Source of the DNA: Bimastos eiseni
Taxonomy: Eukaryota > Annelida > Clitellata > Crassiclitellata > Lumbricidae
DNA length: 64,000 nucleotides
NCBI GenBank assembly: GCA_959347315.1
Contig: OY365810.1
Span: 21,171,835 to 21,235,834, forward strand
Direction: 5' to 3'
The notes beneath the pieces are model-generated. The model was not told the DNA's origin. It worked only from the letters and a program-made list of their open reading frames with translations, and did not search any database. The position numbers and the translations under genes are program-made. Shown here one piece after another: positions 41,401-52,580 of the stretch (positions are counted from its first letter, which is position 1; each line of letters starts with the position of its first letter).

Positions 41401-42869
41401 AATAGCACAGGATTTGAACGACAGACGATGATTTGAAAAGTCGTGGCTCTTTCCAGAAGGATGAATGCAGAATGAAATGGACAGAAACGCCAGATGAAAT
41501 GGATCCTCAAGAAGTATAGGTAAATATTGCTGTCGGAAATCCGAGAGATGTAAATGATCGCTTTTGTTCGCATAGGAAAGAATCGTTGGTGCGCATTACT
41601 TGGTGCATGGTGGAGGAGTTGGAAGGAGAAGGCTGCTCTCCATCGTTTCCTCTTCTCTTGTCTCTCAGACACGGCTCTGATCAATGTCTCAAATGGAGTC
41701 GTTCAAGTATGACACGCTCTCGAATCGATCTCAACAGCAAATAGAAGAAACGCCAGCTGACAGTAAGAGGCCATTGCAACTGCACAGGCAATTGCAACTG
41801 CAGAGGCCATTGCTAGTCTCACCGTTGCTCATGGTTTATACAGCGGGATCGGAAACCAGTTGTCGAGAATTGGGAGAGGACGAGCGATTGTCTCGATTCG
41901 TGGTGTTGCCATGGACGCTCAGAGACCCAGCAACGGTTGCAGCAGCAGCAGCAGCAGATTGCAAATACCGTTCTGGTCTGATGAATGTATCGAACGATCG
42001 CTGATATTTATATAGCACTAGAACTTTCTTTACTTAACGCGTCGTAAGCATATGCAGGTCGGCTGAACCTATGTAAATCATCTGTCAAATGCAATTACTT
42101 GTTATTTGCGCTATCAATCTAATCTAACGAGTTCTACAATACCTGTTTTTATTGAAGGAACTGACGACATCGGTTGTAATACATTTATGTATATATCCAA
42201 ATGGATCTAAACTTCTACCAATTGGTCGAGAATGCGGACATACATATGATGTGCGCCGTGACAAGTGGACATATAATAACATAGTAATTATGTTAAAGTG
42301 TTTCTAACGCTGTTGGTAGGAATCTAGAATTAACAGCCCATAAAAAATTAAGTTATTATTAAGAAGGAACTGCAAAAGCCATAAAAATAGGCGCAATGAT
42401 ACAGTTAATCGACGAAAAGTCATTGGAGCATAAATATAATAGGACTTACACAACTAAGACAACTTAGTCGTCGTAAACGTTATTATATGGTACATGAAGA
42501 CGAAAGTATCTTCAATGGAAGTAGAGTGAAAGTCCCGGATATAGATGGAGAATCTCATTACGTTACAAAACGGTCAGATTTACGCCTTGATATGATTATT
42601 AGTGAGTTGGATAAATTCTTCCATGATTGAGAGAACAGCCAGTCAATCATAAAATAAACATAATTAGTTTTTTTTAAATAATTAATTGCACATCATTACC
42701 CAGCTATTACTTCCAAAACACCGCAGCTCAGGAACTAACCAAGATGATAAATAGTATATCAAATGAATCGAATGGATTCTGTAGTACCATGAAACTTATA
42801 CCAATCATGCAAATCAAAGTTTTTAGAATAAGTTCGAATATTAATTGATGCAGATAGAACGATACACTG
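38431..42869. other. Host DNA, no gene supported
   Basis: On the minus strand around 38590-38900, weak resemblance to a DNA-transposase DNA-binding region was seen but not confirmed. There is a small GGATCAAA repeat at 39570-39595 and a TTTATATAGCAC tail-like motif at 42005. No intact ORF of interest. Confidence 0.4.
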
Positions 42870-43850
42870 GTCGCAAGAATTCTTGACGCCACCACGGCCC
42901 TCGACCTCTCGCTGTCTTCTTCCAACCGTCTCCCCAAATTCAGATAAAATCCAGTTCGTCTGGCTTGGTGACCGAGTCCGACTAACCAAGATTGTCATGA
43001 AATTTCTCCGAGAAGTCCGTAACTCTTCCTCAGTTCGTGGTTTGGGAGTTACACTGGAAGCAATTCTCTCATTCTCTGACCATGTCATGTTAATCGCATC
43101 TGTCACACATGCCTTTATCATCTGCGTCAACTCCCAACATCCGTCTCTCGCTCTCCCCTCACACCGTAAACACTCTCGTCGTTCATGCACTAATTTGCAA
43201 TTGGATTAAATTCGGTGAACCCAGCTATGCTGGTCTATCATTACTAAACCTTCTAAGGCTTCTAATTTAAAACAAAGTTGACTTCGGCAACCCCATCTAT
43301 GCTGGTCTATCATTACCAAATCTGCCAAGGCTTCTATTTTGCACTAATGTTGACTTCGGCAAACCCAGCTATGCTGGTCTATCATTACTAAAGCTTCCAA
43401 AACTTCACTCATTTTTTGACACTGCTGCTCGTCTCATTGGCGAACACATTATCTACCTGTATTCGGGAGCTCTACATTGACTTCTTGTGCCAAGCTCATT
43501 CGTCTAAAAAGTCACACACTTATGCGCAAATCTCTGATCGGAGTGGCTCCTTCGTACCTTCAGACCTTATGTATACTTCGGTCTTTAACCTCCCTTCGCT
43601 CTCCTCTCTCCGGAGGCCAGAGCCTTTCCGACTGGTTCTCGCAGGCACATGTTACAGCTCAATCGAGATGCTCTGCCTATGTCGGCGCCGTGAGTTGGAA
43701 CCATCTTCCGCAAGAACTGTGGCTTGAGCAACTTTGTCTTCTTCTTCCTCTGCTTCAGAAACGTATTCTGAAGACTATCAAATGTGCTAGAAACTTTGGA
43801 TGGGAGCGGTTCTGAATGTTTGAATGGCGATATATAAATTTTAGGTTACG
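42870..43850 (+). pseudogene. CR1/L2-like LINE relic, 3' end
   Basis: Plus-strand frames carry DKIQFVWLGDR, SVRGLGVTLEAILSFSDHV and THAF (about 42940-43115), YAGLSLLKLPK with DTAARLIG (43370-43440), then SHTLMRKSLIGVAPSYL and SAYVGAVSWNHLPQEL (43500-43720). These are successive C-terminal motifs of CR1/L2-type reverse transcriptases. The end GAATGGCGATATATAAAT resembles the 3' tail of such LINEs. Frameshifts and stops show decay. Confidence 0.72.
43211..43400. repeat. Triplicated segment of about 86 bp inside the LINE relic
   Basis: Three tandem copies of a unit including TTCGGCAACCCATCTATGCTGGTC-like sequence; each encodes the FGxPxYAGLSL segment of the reverse transcriptase. The normal protein would have one copy. 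Confidence 0.8.
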
Positions 43851-43980
43851 ATTACAGCATCGATTTCCATATTAAAGTTAGACACCAAGCTAAATGTTGA
43901 TAACTGGTAGGTGGCTTATGTGACTCTGAGACCTATATTCAAGCTGTATTATATTGATGACGACGAGGCTTATTTCCATA

Positions 43981-44372
43981 ACCAGCCAATATCGGCTGCT
44001 CGATGACCAACCTCCATTGACTACGCGATGACCAGCCAACTGTGACAAACCGATGACCAGCCCACATTCACTGCCCGATGACCAGTCAACATTAACTGCC
44101 CTATTACCTGCCTATATTGACTGCCCGATGACCAGCCCAAATTCACTGTCCGATGACCAGTCAACATTGACTGCCATATTACCTGCCTACATTGACTGCC
44201 CGATGCCCAGTCCAAATTCACTGCCCGATGACCAGTCAACATTGACTGCCCTATTACCTGCCTACATTCACTGCCCGATGACCAGCCAATATTGACTGCC
44301 CAATGTCAACCAACATTAAATGCCCGATGTCAGCCAACATTGACTGCCCGATGTCAGCCAATACTGACTACC
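43981..44372. repeat. Minisatellite (ACTGCCCGATGACCAGYCAACATTG)n
   Basis: About 16 units of roughly 23-25 bp, with alternation of ATGACCAGYC and ATTACCTGCC variants suggesting a two- or three-unit higher-order pattern. Confidence 0.88.
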
Positions 44373-45593
44373 CACTGTCTGAATCTTTAAGCAAATTACG
44401 TTGTTAACCATCATGAAACTAATTTTCTGAAACTATGTGCTGTTCGTGATATCGATGTCCTCATGAACAATCGAACTCTAGGGAGGCTCAGTGTTGCGTA
44501 AGTGGGCTTCTGATGTTGCAGCTGACCGTGTGTAGGATCGCTACAATAATTCAGAGAAGTAACTTCATGTTCTCCACCTTCCTCCATAGGTTATTCAGTA
44601 GACTCACTGATGTCGGTTTGAGCAGATCTGGTCCGACCTCATCCACTAATTTGGATATACGGAAAGACGTTACTCGTAAATTAGATTCAGATCTTTATAT
44701 GCTCCTCTTGATTCAATTATCTGCAATTTGCTGATGAAACGAATAAGCTGACTTCTTCAGAAGCCTTAGAGGACTGAAAATTCTGCTTAGCTGAATATGA
44801 AAACTAGCTACACATACGTACACACCTTTATATTATAATTATTTATTTATATGAATCTAACTATCATGAATATAATGACAGCATTACGGCTACATGGTCC
44901 ACATTGTTTCAGTTTCCTAAAATATGTAACTATTAATATTCATAATCAGGATAATTACCTTCACTGGAAAACGATAGTTAATTACAACTGAGAACCGGCT
45001 TCTACCTGACAGCTAGCAAAACCTTTCGTCTACTCTCTGTCTGTTCGCTCATACATCTTAATTTCTGGTTTTCTATAACATAGGCCTACGTGTTTATCTT
45101 GAATGCCTACTTACCTACTAACCTACCGATTTGCTTGCTTGCTTACTGACCTAACATAGCAACGAACATAACGTTACCCAATACCTAAATTTATTTACTG
45201 TGTAGACATGATAAGAATTAAATTACTTAATAATTAAGACTGAATGTTTATGGTGTGAGTAAACTAACATCTTACCTACTTGAAAAGACTGTCACATGCG
45301 ACTGTGAGACTTATGTTTGTTGCTCCGACTTAATAACTATGCTTAGAGTCGTTTGGAGACTTTTTTCCTCATATAATAATAACATCGTTGCCAAGGGCTT
45401 CATCCGTTTCCATAATAACAATAGTGGAAGAAGAAGAAAATAGAAGAAGAAAGAAGCTACATTTAGGGAAGACGCAAATAACAGCAGAAGACTAAGATAG
45501 ATGCAGGACACGCGTTCAGCCAGAGAGAATAGGAACGAGCGAGACATACAGTGAGAAGGAAAGTGAGACTGATGTGACAAGGGAAAGAAAGAG
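44373..45593. other. Host DNA, no gene seen
   Basis: AT-rich with short CTTACC/TACCTACT repeats around 45100-45140. No supported ORF. Confidence 0.45.
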
Positions 45594-45648
<55 letters not shown>

Positions 45649-45830
45649 CAAAAAGAGAGAGAGAGAGAAAGTGAGAGAGAAAGTGAGAGAGACAGAGAGA
45701 CAGAGAGAGAGAGAGACAAAAAGAGAGACAGACAGACAGACAGAGACAAGACAGAGAGAAAAGAGAGAGAGGGAGAGAGACTGAGAGAGATAGAGACTGA
45801 GAGAGCTAGAAAGACTGAGAGAAAGTCATT
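45594..45830. repeat. (GA)n-rich polypurine tract
   Basis: Nearly uninterrupted GA, GAAA and GACA units on the plus strand. It continues as diluted purine-rich DNA to about 46150. Confidence 0.92.
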
Positions 45831-46257
45831 TAAGGAAGAGAGATCACAGCAGGAGAAAGAAACCGAATATGGTAAAGAAAGAACGAAGAGCTTGAAGAGG
45901 AAATATGAGAAGCCATATATGCTATCATAATTATGAAAGCATAAGCACATAAGAAGGAAGAGGAGAAAGAGCAGGATACCATAATAAGAACAAAGGCACA
46001 TAACTGGAGACGACGGAGGTAGCAATTTGACAATATAGAGAGCGAGATAGAGCGAGAGACAGATAGAGAAAGACAGAAGGAATGACATAGAGAGAGACAG
46101 ACAGATGCAGAGACATAGGTACAGAGATAGAGACAGATTTACAGAAACAAAGAAACCCAAATGAAAGGGAGGCTAATAATAATGCATAAGAGACGATGTG
46201 TCTAGAATCAGCTGGATCCGTGGACATCGTATAGCTGCAGTCGATGGCGACTCTCTT

Positions 46258-46545
46258 TGGTCTGTCTGTTTTGTCTGTGGGTCGGTCTGTCTATTAGTCT
46301 ATTGGTCTGTCTGCCACTCTGTCGCTCTGTCATTAGGTCTGTCAGTCAGTCTGTCAGTCTGTCTTGTCTGTCTGTCTATTAGTCTATCGGGCGCCTAGTC
46401 GCTCTGTCTGTAGGTCCGTCTGTCGGCCTGTCTTGTCTGTCTGTCTATCGGTCTGCCTGCCGCTCTGTCGCTCTGTCAGTAGGTCCGTCTATCGGTGTAT
46501 CTGTCGCACTGTCAGTAGGTCTGTCAGTCGGTCTGTTGGTAGGCG
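46258..46545. repeat. (GTCTGTCT)n-type pyrimidine-rich repeat
   Basis: Imperfect TCTG/GTCTGTCGGTCTAT units, with a longer GTCTGTCTATTAGTCTAT variant occurring at least twice. Confidence 0.88.
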
Positions 46546-47109
46546 TCGCTGTTTGCTAATAGTTCTGCCATAATCGTAGAGACCAACATATCAATTACGA
46601 CACAAGAAGAGACCCTAAATTAACGACGACGTCGTCGTCGTCTCTTCCTAACAGACCAAGAGATTTGTCATATTAGCTCGTGTATGCGGTGCGCATGACA
46701 GGACTTCGAGAGCACGTCTTACCGAAGCGCTTTCCTCTTACCTCACCGCCTGCATGACTCTGTAAGTGTCTCCTTGCCTGTGTCATTTGGTAAGTGTATG
46801 GTGATTGGCGCAGCAGTCTGCTATTCCGAAGTCAAGCCTTGAGTCCAGTCAGGACTGAGAACATCGTAGCCAGATTACAATTTATGTAAATAATAGAGGA
46901 CTATTTCAGTCTGTTTTGAAACGTGTCTTTTGAATATGGTGAACCTGATTACCAATTAGTGCAATACTAATCATATGCATGAGAAGCGTGTGACCCACAG
47001 TCATACACGTGGACAACACTGCCATCTGTTCGTAGACGAGAGAATTGTGCCTCATATATATGAGTCTCCTATTGCTACTGTTTATAATCGACAGCTATCA
47101 AGTGACTGG
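46546..47109. other. Host DNA, no gene seen
   Basis: Includes a GACGACGTCGTCGTCGTC palindromic triplet tract at 46625-46642. No ORF of interest. Confidence 0.45.
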
Positions 47110-50100
47110 GAGCAAAAGAGGGAGAGAGGGAAGCAACAGAGGGGGAGAGTAAAACAACAGAGGAAGAGAGTGAAACAACAGAGGGAGAGAGTGCAACAAC
47201 AGAGGGAGAGAGTGAAAGCAACAGAGGGAGAGAGGGTAGCAACAGAGGGAGAGAGGGAAGCAACAGAGGGAGAGAGGGAAGCAACAGAGGGAGAGAGTGA
47301 AACAACAGAGGAAGAGAGGGAAGCAACAGAGGGAGAGAGTGAAACAACAGAGGGAGATAGTGAAAGCAACAGAGGGGAAGAGTGAAGCAACAGAGGGAGA
47401 GAGTAAAGCAACCGAGGGAGAGAGTGAAACAACAGAGGGAGAGAGGGTAGCAACAGAGGGAGAGAGTGAAACAACAGAGGGAGAGAGGGTAGCAACAGAG
47501 GGAGAGAGGGAAGCAACAGAGGGAGAGAGGGAAGCAACAGAGGGAGAGAGTGAAACAACAAAGGAAGAGAGGGAAGCAACAGAGGGAGAGAGTGAAACAA
47601 CAGAGGGAGAGAGTGAAGCAACAGAGAGAAAGGGAAGCAACAGAGAGAGAGAGGGAAGCAACAGAGGGAGAGAGTGAAAGCAACAGAGGGAGAGAGTGAA
47701 GCAACAGAGAGAGATAGGGAAGCAACAGAGGGAGAGAGTGAAGCAACAGAGGAAGAGAGTGAAAGCAACAGAGAGAAAGAGTGAAGCAACAGAGAGAGAG
47801 AGAGGGAAGCAACAGAGGGAGAGAGTGAAGCAACAGAGAGAGAGGGAAGCAACAGAGGGAGAGAGGGAAGCAACAGAGGGAGAGAGTGAAAGCAACAGTG
47901 GGAGAGAGTGAAACAACAGAGGGAGAGAGTAAAGCAACAGAGAGAGAGGGAAGCAACAGAGAAAGAGAGGGAAGCAACAGAGGAAGAGAGTGAAAGCAAC
48001 AGACAGAGAGAGTGAAGCAACAGAGGGAGAGAGTGCAACAACAGAGGGAGAGAGTGAAAGCAACAGAGGGAGAGAGTGAAGCAACAGAGGGAGAGAGTGA
48101 AACAACAGTGGGAGAGAGTGAAGCAACAGAGAGAGAGGGAAGCAACAGAGGGAGAGAGGGAAGCAACAGAGGGAGAGAGTGAAAGCAACAGAGGGAGAGA
48201 GTGAAGCAACAGAGAGAGAGAGGGAAGCAACAGAGGGAGAGAGTGAAGCAACAGAGGAAGAGAGTGAAAGCAACAGAGAGAGAGAGGGAAGCAACAGAGA
48301 GAGAGAGAGGGAAGCAACAGAGGGAGAGAGTGAAGCAACAGAGAGAGAGGGAAGCAACAGAGGGAGAGAGGGAAGCAACAGAGGGAGAGAGTGAAAGCAA
48401 CAGAGGGAGAGAGTGAAACAACAGAGGGAGAGAGTGAAGCAACAGAGAGAGAGGGAAGCAACAGAGAAAGAGAGGGAAGCAACAGAGGAAGAGAGTGAAA
48501 GCAACAGACGGAGAGAGTGAAGCAACAGAGGGAGAGAGTGAAACAACAGAGGGAGAGAGTGAAAGCAACAGAGGGAGAGAGTGAAGCAACAGAGGGAGAG
48601 AGTGAAACAACAGTGGGAGAGAGTGAAGCAACAGAGAGAGAGGGAAGCAACAGAGGGAGAGAGGGAAGCAACAGAGGGAGAGAGTGAAAGCAACAGAGGG
48701 AGAGAGTGAAGCAACAGAGAGAGAGAGAGGGAAGCAACAGAGGGAGAGAGTGAAGCAACAGAGGAAGAGAGTGAAAGCAACAGAGAGATAGAGGGAAGCA
48801 ACAGAGGGAGAGAGTGAAGCAACAGAGAGAGAGGGAAGCAACAGAGGGAGAGAGGGAAGCAACAGAGGGAGAGAGTGAAAGCAAAAGAGGGAGATATTGA
48901 AACAACAGAGGGAGAGAGTGAAGCAACAGAGAGAGAGGGAAGCAACAGAGATAGAGAGGGAAGCAACAGAGGGAGAGAGTGAAAGCAACAGAGAGAGAGA
49001 GGGAAGCAACAGAGAGAGAGAGAGAGAGAGTGAAAGCAACAGAGAGAGAGAGAGTGAAGCAACAGAGGGAGAGAGTGAAGCAACAGAGGGAGAGAGTGAA
49101 GCAACAGAGAGAGAGTGAAGCAACAGAGAGAGAGAGAGAGAGTGAAGCAACAGAGGGAGAGAGTGAAAGCAACAGAGAGAGAGAGTGAAGCAACAGAGAG
49201 AGAGTGAAGCAACAGAGAGAGAGAGTGAAAGCAACAGAGGGAGAGAGTGAAGCAACAGAGAGAGTGTGAAGCAACAGAGAGAGAGAGAGAGTGAAAGCAA
49301 CAGAGAAAGAGAGTGAAAGCAACAGAGGGAGAGAGTGAAGCAACAGAGGAAGAGAGTGAAAGCAACAGAGGGAGAGAGTGAAAGCAACAGAGGGAGAGAG
49401 TGAAGCAACAGAGGAAGAGAGTGAAAGCAACAGAGGGAGAGAGTGAAGCAACAGAGGAAGAGAGTGAAAGCAACAGAGAGAGAGGGAAGCAACAGAGGGA
49501 GAGAGGGAAGCAACAGAGGGAGAGAGTGAAAGCAACAGAGGGAGAGAGTGAAGCAACAGAGAGAGAGAGGGAAGCAACAGAGGGAGAGAGTGAAGCAACA
49601 GAGGAAGAGAGTGAAAGCAACAGAGAGAGAGAGGGAAGCAACAGAGAGAGAGAGAGGGAAGCAACAGAGGGAGAGAGTGAAGCAACAGAGAGAGAGGGAA
49701 GCAACAGAGGGAGAGAGGGAAGCAACAGAGGGAGAGAGTGAAAGCAACAGAGGGAGAGAGTGAAACAACAGAGGGAGAGAGTGAAGCAACAGAGAGAGAG
49801 GGAAGCAACAGAGAAAGAGAGGGAAGCAACAGTGGAAGAGAGTGAAAGCAACAGACGGAGAGAGTGAAGCAACAGAGGGAGAGAGTGAAACAACAGAGGG
49901 AGAGAGTGAAAGCAACAGAGGGAGAGAGTGAAGCAACAGAGGGAGAGAGTGAAACAACAGTGGGAGAGAGTGAAGCAACAGAGAGAGAGGGAAGCAACAG
50001 AGGGAGAGAGGGAAGCAACAGAGGGAGAGAGTGAAAGCAACAGAGGGAGAGAGTGAAGCAACAGAGGGAGAGAGTGAAGCAACAGAGAGAGAGTGAAGCA

Positions 50101-52580
50101 ACAGAGAGAGAGAGAGAGAGTGAAGCAACAGAGGGAGAGAGTGAAAGCAACAGAGAGAGAGAGTGAAGCAACAGAGAGAGAGTGAAGCAACAGAGAGAGA
50201 GAGTGAAAGCAACAGAGGGAGAGAGTGAAGCAACAGAGAGAGTGTGAAGCAACAGAGAGAGAGAGAGAGAGAGTGAAAGCAACAGAGAAAGAGAGTGAAA
50301 GCAACAGAGGGAGAGAGTGAAGCAACAGAGGAAGAGAGTGAAAGCAACAGAGGGAGAGAGTGAAGCAACAGATAGAGAGAGAGGGAAGCAACAGAGGGAG
50401 AGAGTGAAGCAACAGAGGAAGAGAGTGAAAGCAACAGAGAGATAGAGGGAAGCAACAGAGGGAGAGAGTGAAGCAACAGAGAGAGAGGGAAGCAACAGAG
50501 GGAGAGAGGGAAGCAACAGAGGGAGAGAGTGAAAGCAAAAGAGGGAGATATTGAAACAACAGAGGGAGAGAGTGAAGCAACAGAGAGAGAGGGAAGCAAC
50601 AGAGATAGAGAGGGAAGCAACAGAGGGAGAGAGTGAAAGCAACAGAGAGAGAGAGGGAAGCAACAGAGAGAGAGAGAGAGAGTGAAAGCAACAGAGAGAG
50701 AGAGAGTGAAGCAACAGACGGAGAGAGTGAAGCAACAGAGGGAGAGAGTGAAGCAACAGAGAGAGAGTGAAGCAACAGAGAGAGAGAGAGAGAGAGTGAA
50801 GCAACAGAGGGAGAGAGTGAAAGCAACAGAGAGAGAGAGTGAAGCAACAGAGAGAGAGTGAAGCAACAGAGAGAGAGAGTGAAAGCAACAGAGGGAGAGA
50901 GTGAAGCAACAGAGAGAGTGTGAAGCAACAGAGAGAGAGAGAGAGTGAAAGCAACAGAGAAAGAGAGTGAAAGCAACAGAGGGAGAGAGTGAAGCAACAG
51001 AGGAAGAGAGTGAAAGCAACAGAGGGAGAGAGTGAAAGCAACAGAGGGAGAGAGTGAAGCAACAGAGGAAGAGAGTGAAAGCAACAGAGGGAGAGAGTGA
51101 AGCAACAGAGGAAGAGAGTGAAAGCAACAGAGAGAGAGGGAAGCAACAGAGGGAGAGAGGGAAGCAACAGAGGGAGAGAGTGAAAGCAACAGAGGGAGAG
51201 AGTGAAGCAACAGAGAGAGAGAGGGAAGCAACAGAGGGAGAGAGTGAAGCAACAGAGGAAGAGAGTGAAAGCAACAGAGAGAGAGAGGGAAGCAACAGAG
51301 AGAGAGAGAGGGAAGCAACAGAGGGAGAGAGTGAAGCAACAGAGAGAGAGGGAAGCAACAGAGGGAGAGAGGGAAGCAACAGAGGGAGAGAGTGAAAGCA
51401 ACAGAGGGAGAGAGTGAAACAACAGAGGGAGAGAGTGAAGCAACAGAGAGAGAGGGAAGCAACAGAGAAAGAGAGGGAAGCAACAGAGGAAGAGAGTGAA
51501 AGCAACAGACGGAGAGAGTGAAGCAACAGAGGGAGAGAGTGAAACAACAGAGGGAGAGAGTGAAAGCAACAGAGGGAGAGAGTGAAGCAACAGAGGGAGA
51601 GAGTGAAACAACAGTGGGAGAGAGTGAAGCAACAGAGAGAGAGGGAAGCAACAGAGGGAGAGAGGGAAGCAACAGAGGGAGAGAGTGAAAGCAACAGAGG
51701 GAGAGAGTGAAGCAACAGAGAGAGAGAGAGGGAAGCAACAGAGGGAGAGAGTGAAGCAACCGAGGAAGAGAGTGAAAGCAACAGAGAGATAGAGGGAAGC
51801 AACAGAGGGAGAGAGTGAAGCAACAGAGAGAGAGGGAAGCAACAGAGGGAGAGAGGGAAGCAACAGAGGGAGAGAGTGAAAGCAAAAGAGGGAGATAGTG
51901 AAACAACAGAGGGAGAGAGTGAAGCAACAGAGAGAGAGGGAAGCAACAGAGATAGAGAGGGAAGCAACAGAGGGAGAGAGTGAAAGCAACAGAGAGAGAG
52001 AGGGAAGCAACAGAGAGAGAGAGAGAGAGTGAAAGCAACAGAGAGAGAGAGAGTGAAGCAACAGAGGGAGAGAGTGAAGCAACAGAGGGAGAGAGTGAAG
52101 CAACAGAGAGAGAGTGAAGCAACAGAGAGAGAGAGAGAGAGTGAAGCAACAGAGGGAGAGAGTGAAAGCAACAGAGAGAGAGAGTGAAGCAACAGAGAGA
52201 GAGTGAAGCAACAGAGAGAGAGAGTGAAAGCAACAGAGGGAGAGAGTGAAGCAACAGAGAGAGTGTGAAGCAACAGAGAGAGAGAGAGAGAGAGTGAAAG
52301 CAACAGAGAAAGAGAGTGAAAGCAACAGAGGGAGAGAGTGAAGCAACAGAGGAAGAGAGTGAAAGCAACAGAGGGAGAGAGTGAAAGCAACAGAGGGAGA
52401 GAGTGAAGCAACAGAGGAAGAGAGTGAAAGCAACAGAGGGAGAGAGTGAAAGCAACAGAGGAAGAGAGTGAAAGCAACAGAGGGAGAGAGTGAAGCAACA
52501 GAGGAAGAGAGTGAAAGCAACAGAGGGAGAGAGGGAAGTAACAGAGGGAGAGAGGGAAGTAACAGAGGGAGAGAGGGAAG
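47110..52580. repeat. 5.5-kb polypurine satellite, unit about 20-22 bp
   Basis: About 260 units of the GCAACAGAGGGAGAGAGTGAA type, differing in GA length and GAAA/GAA. The plus strand is almost pure purine apart from the C of each CAACAG and the T of GTGAA. Marker variants repeat at long intervals: GCAAAAGAGG at 48881, 50535 and 51892, and AGAGTGTGAA at 49261, 50239, 50915 and 52260. This shows higher-order blocks of 1654 bp and about 1350 bp. All three minus-strand frames stay open for over 1800 codons because the unit lacks stops. Confidence 0.96.

Noticed and set aside
45574..46160. R/E-rich and S/L-rich ORFs
   Set aside because: They come from the GA-rich tract and its complement.
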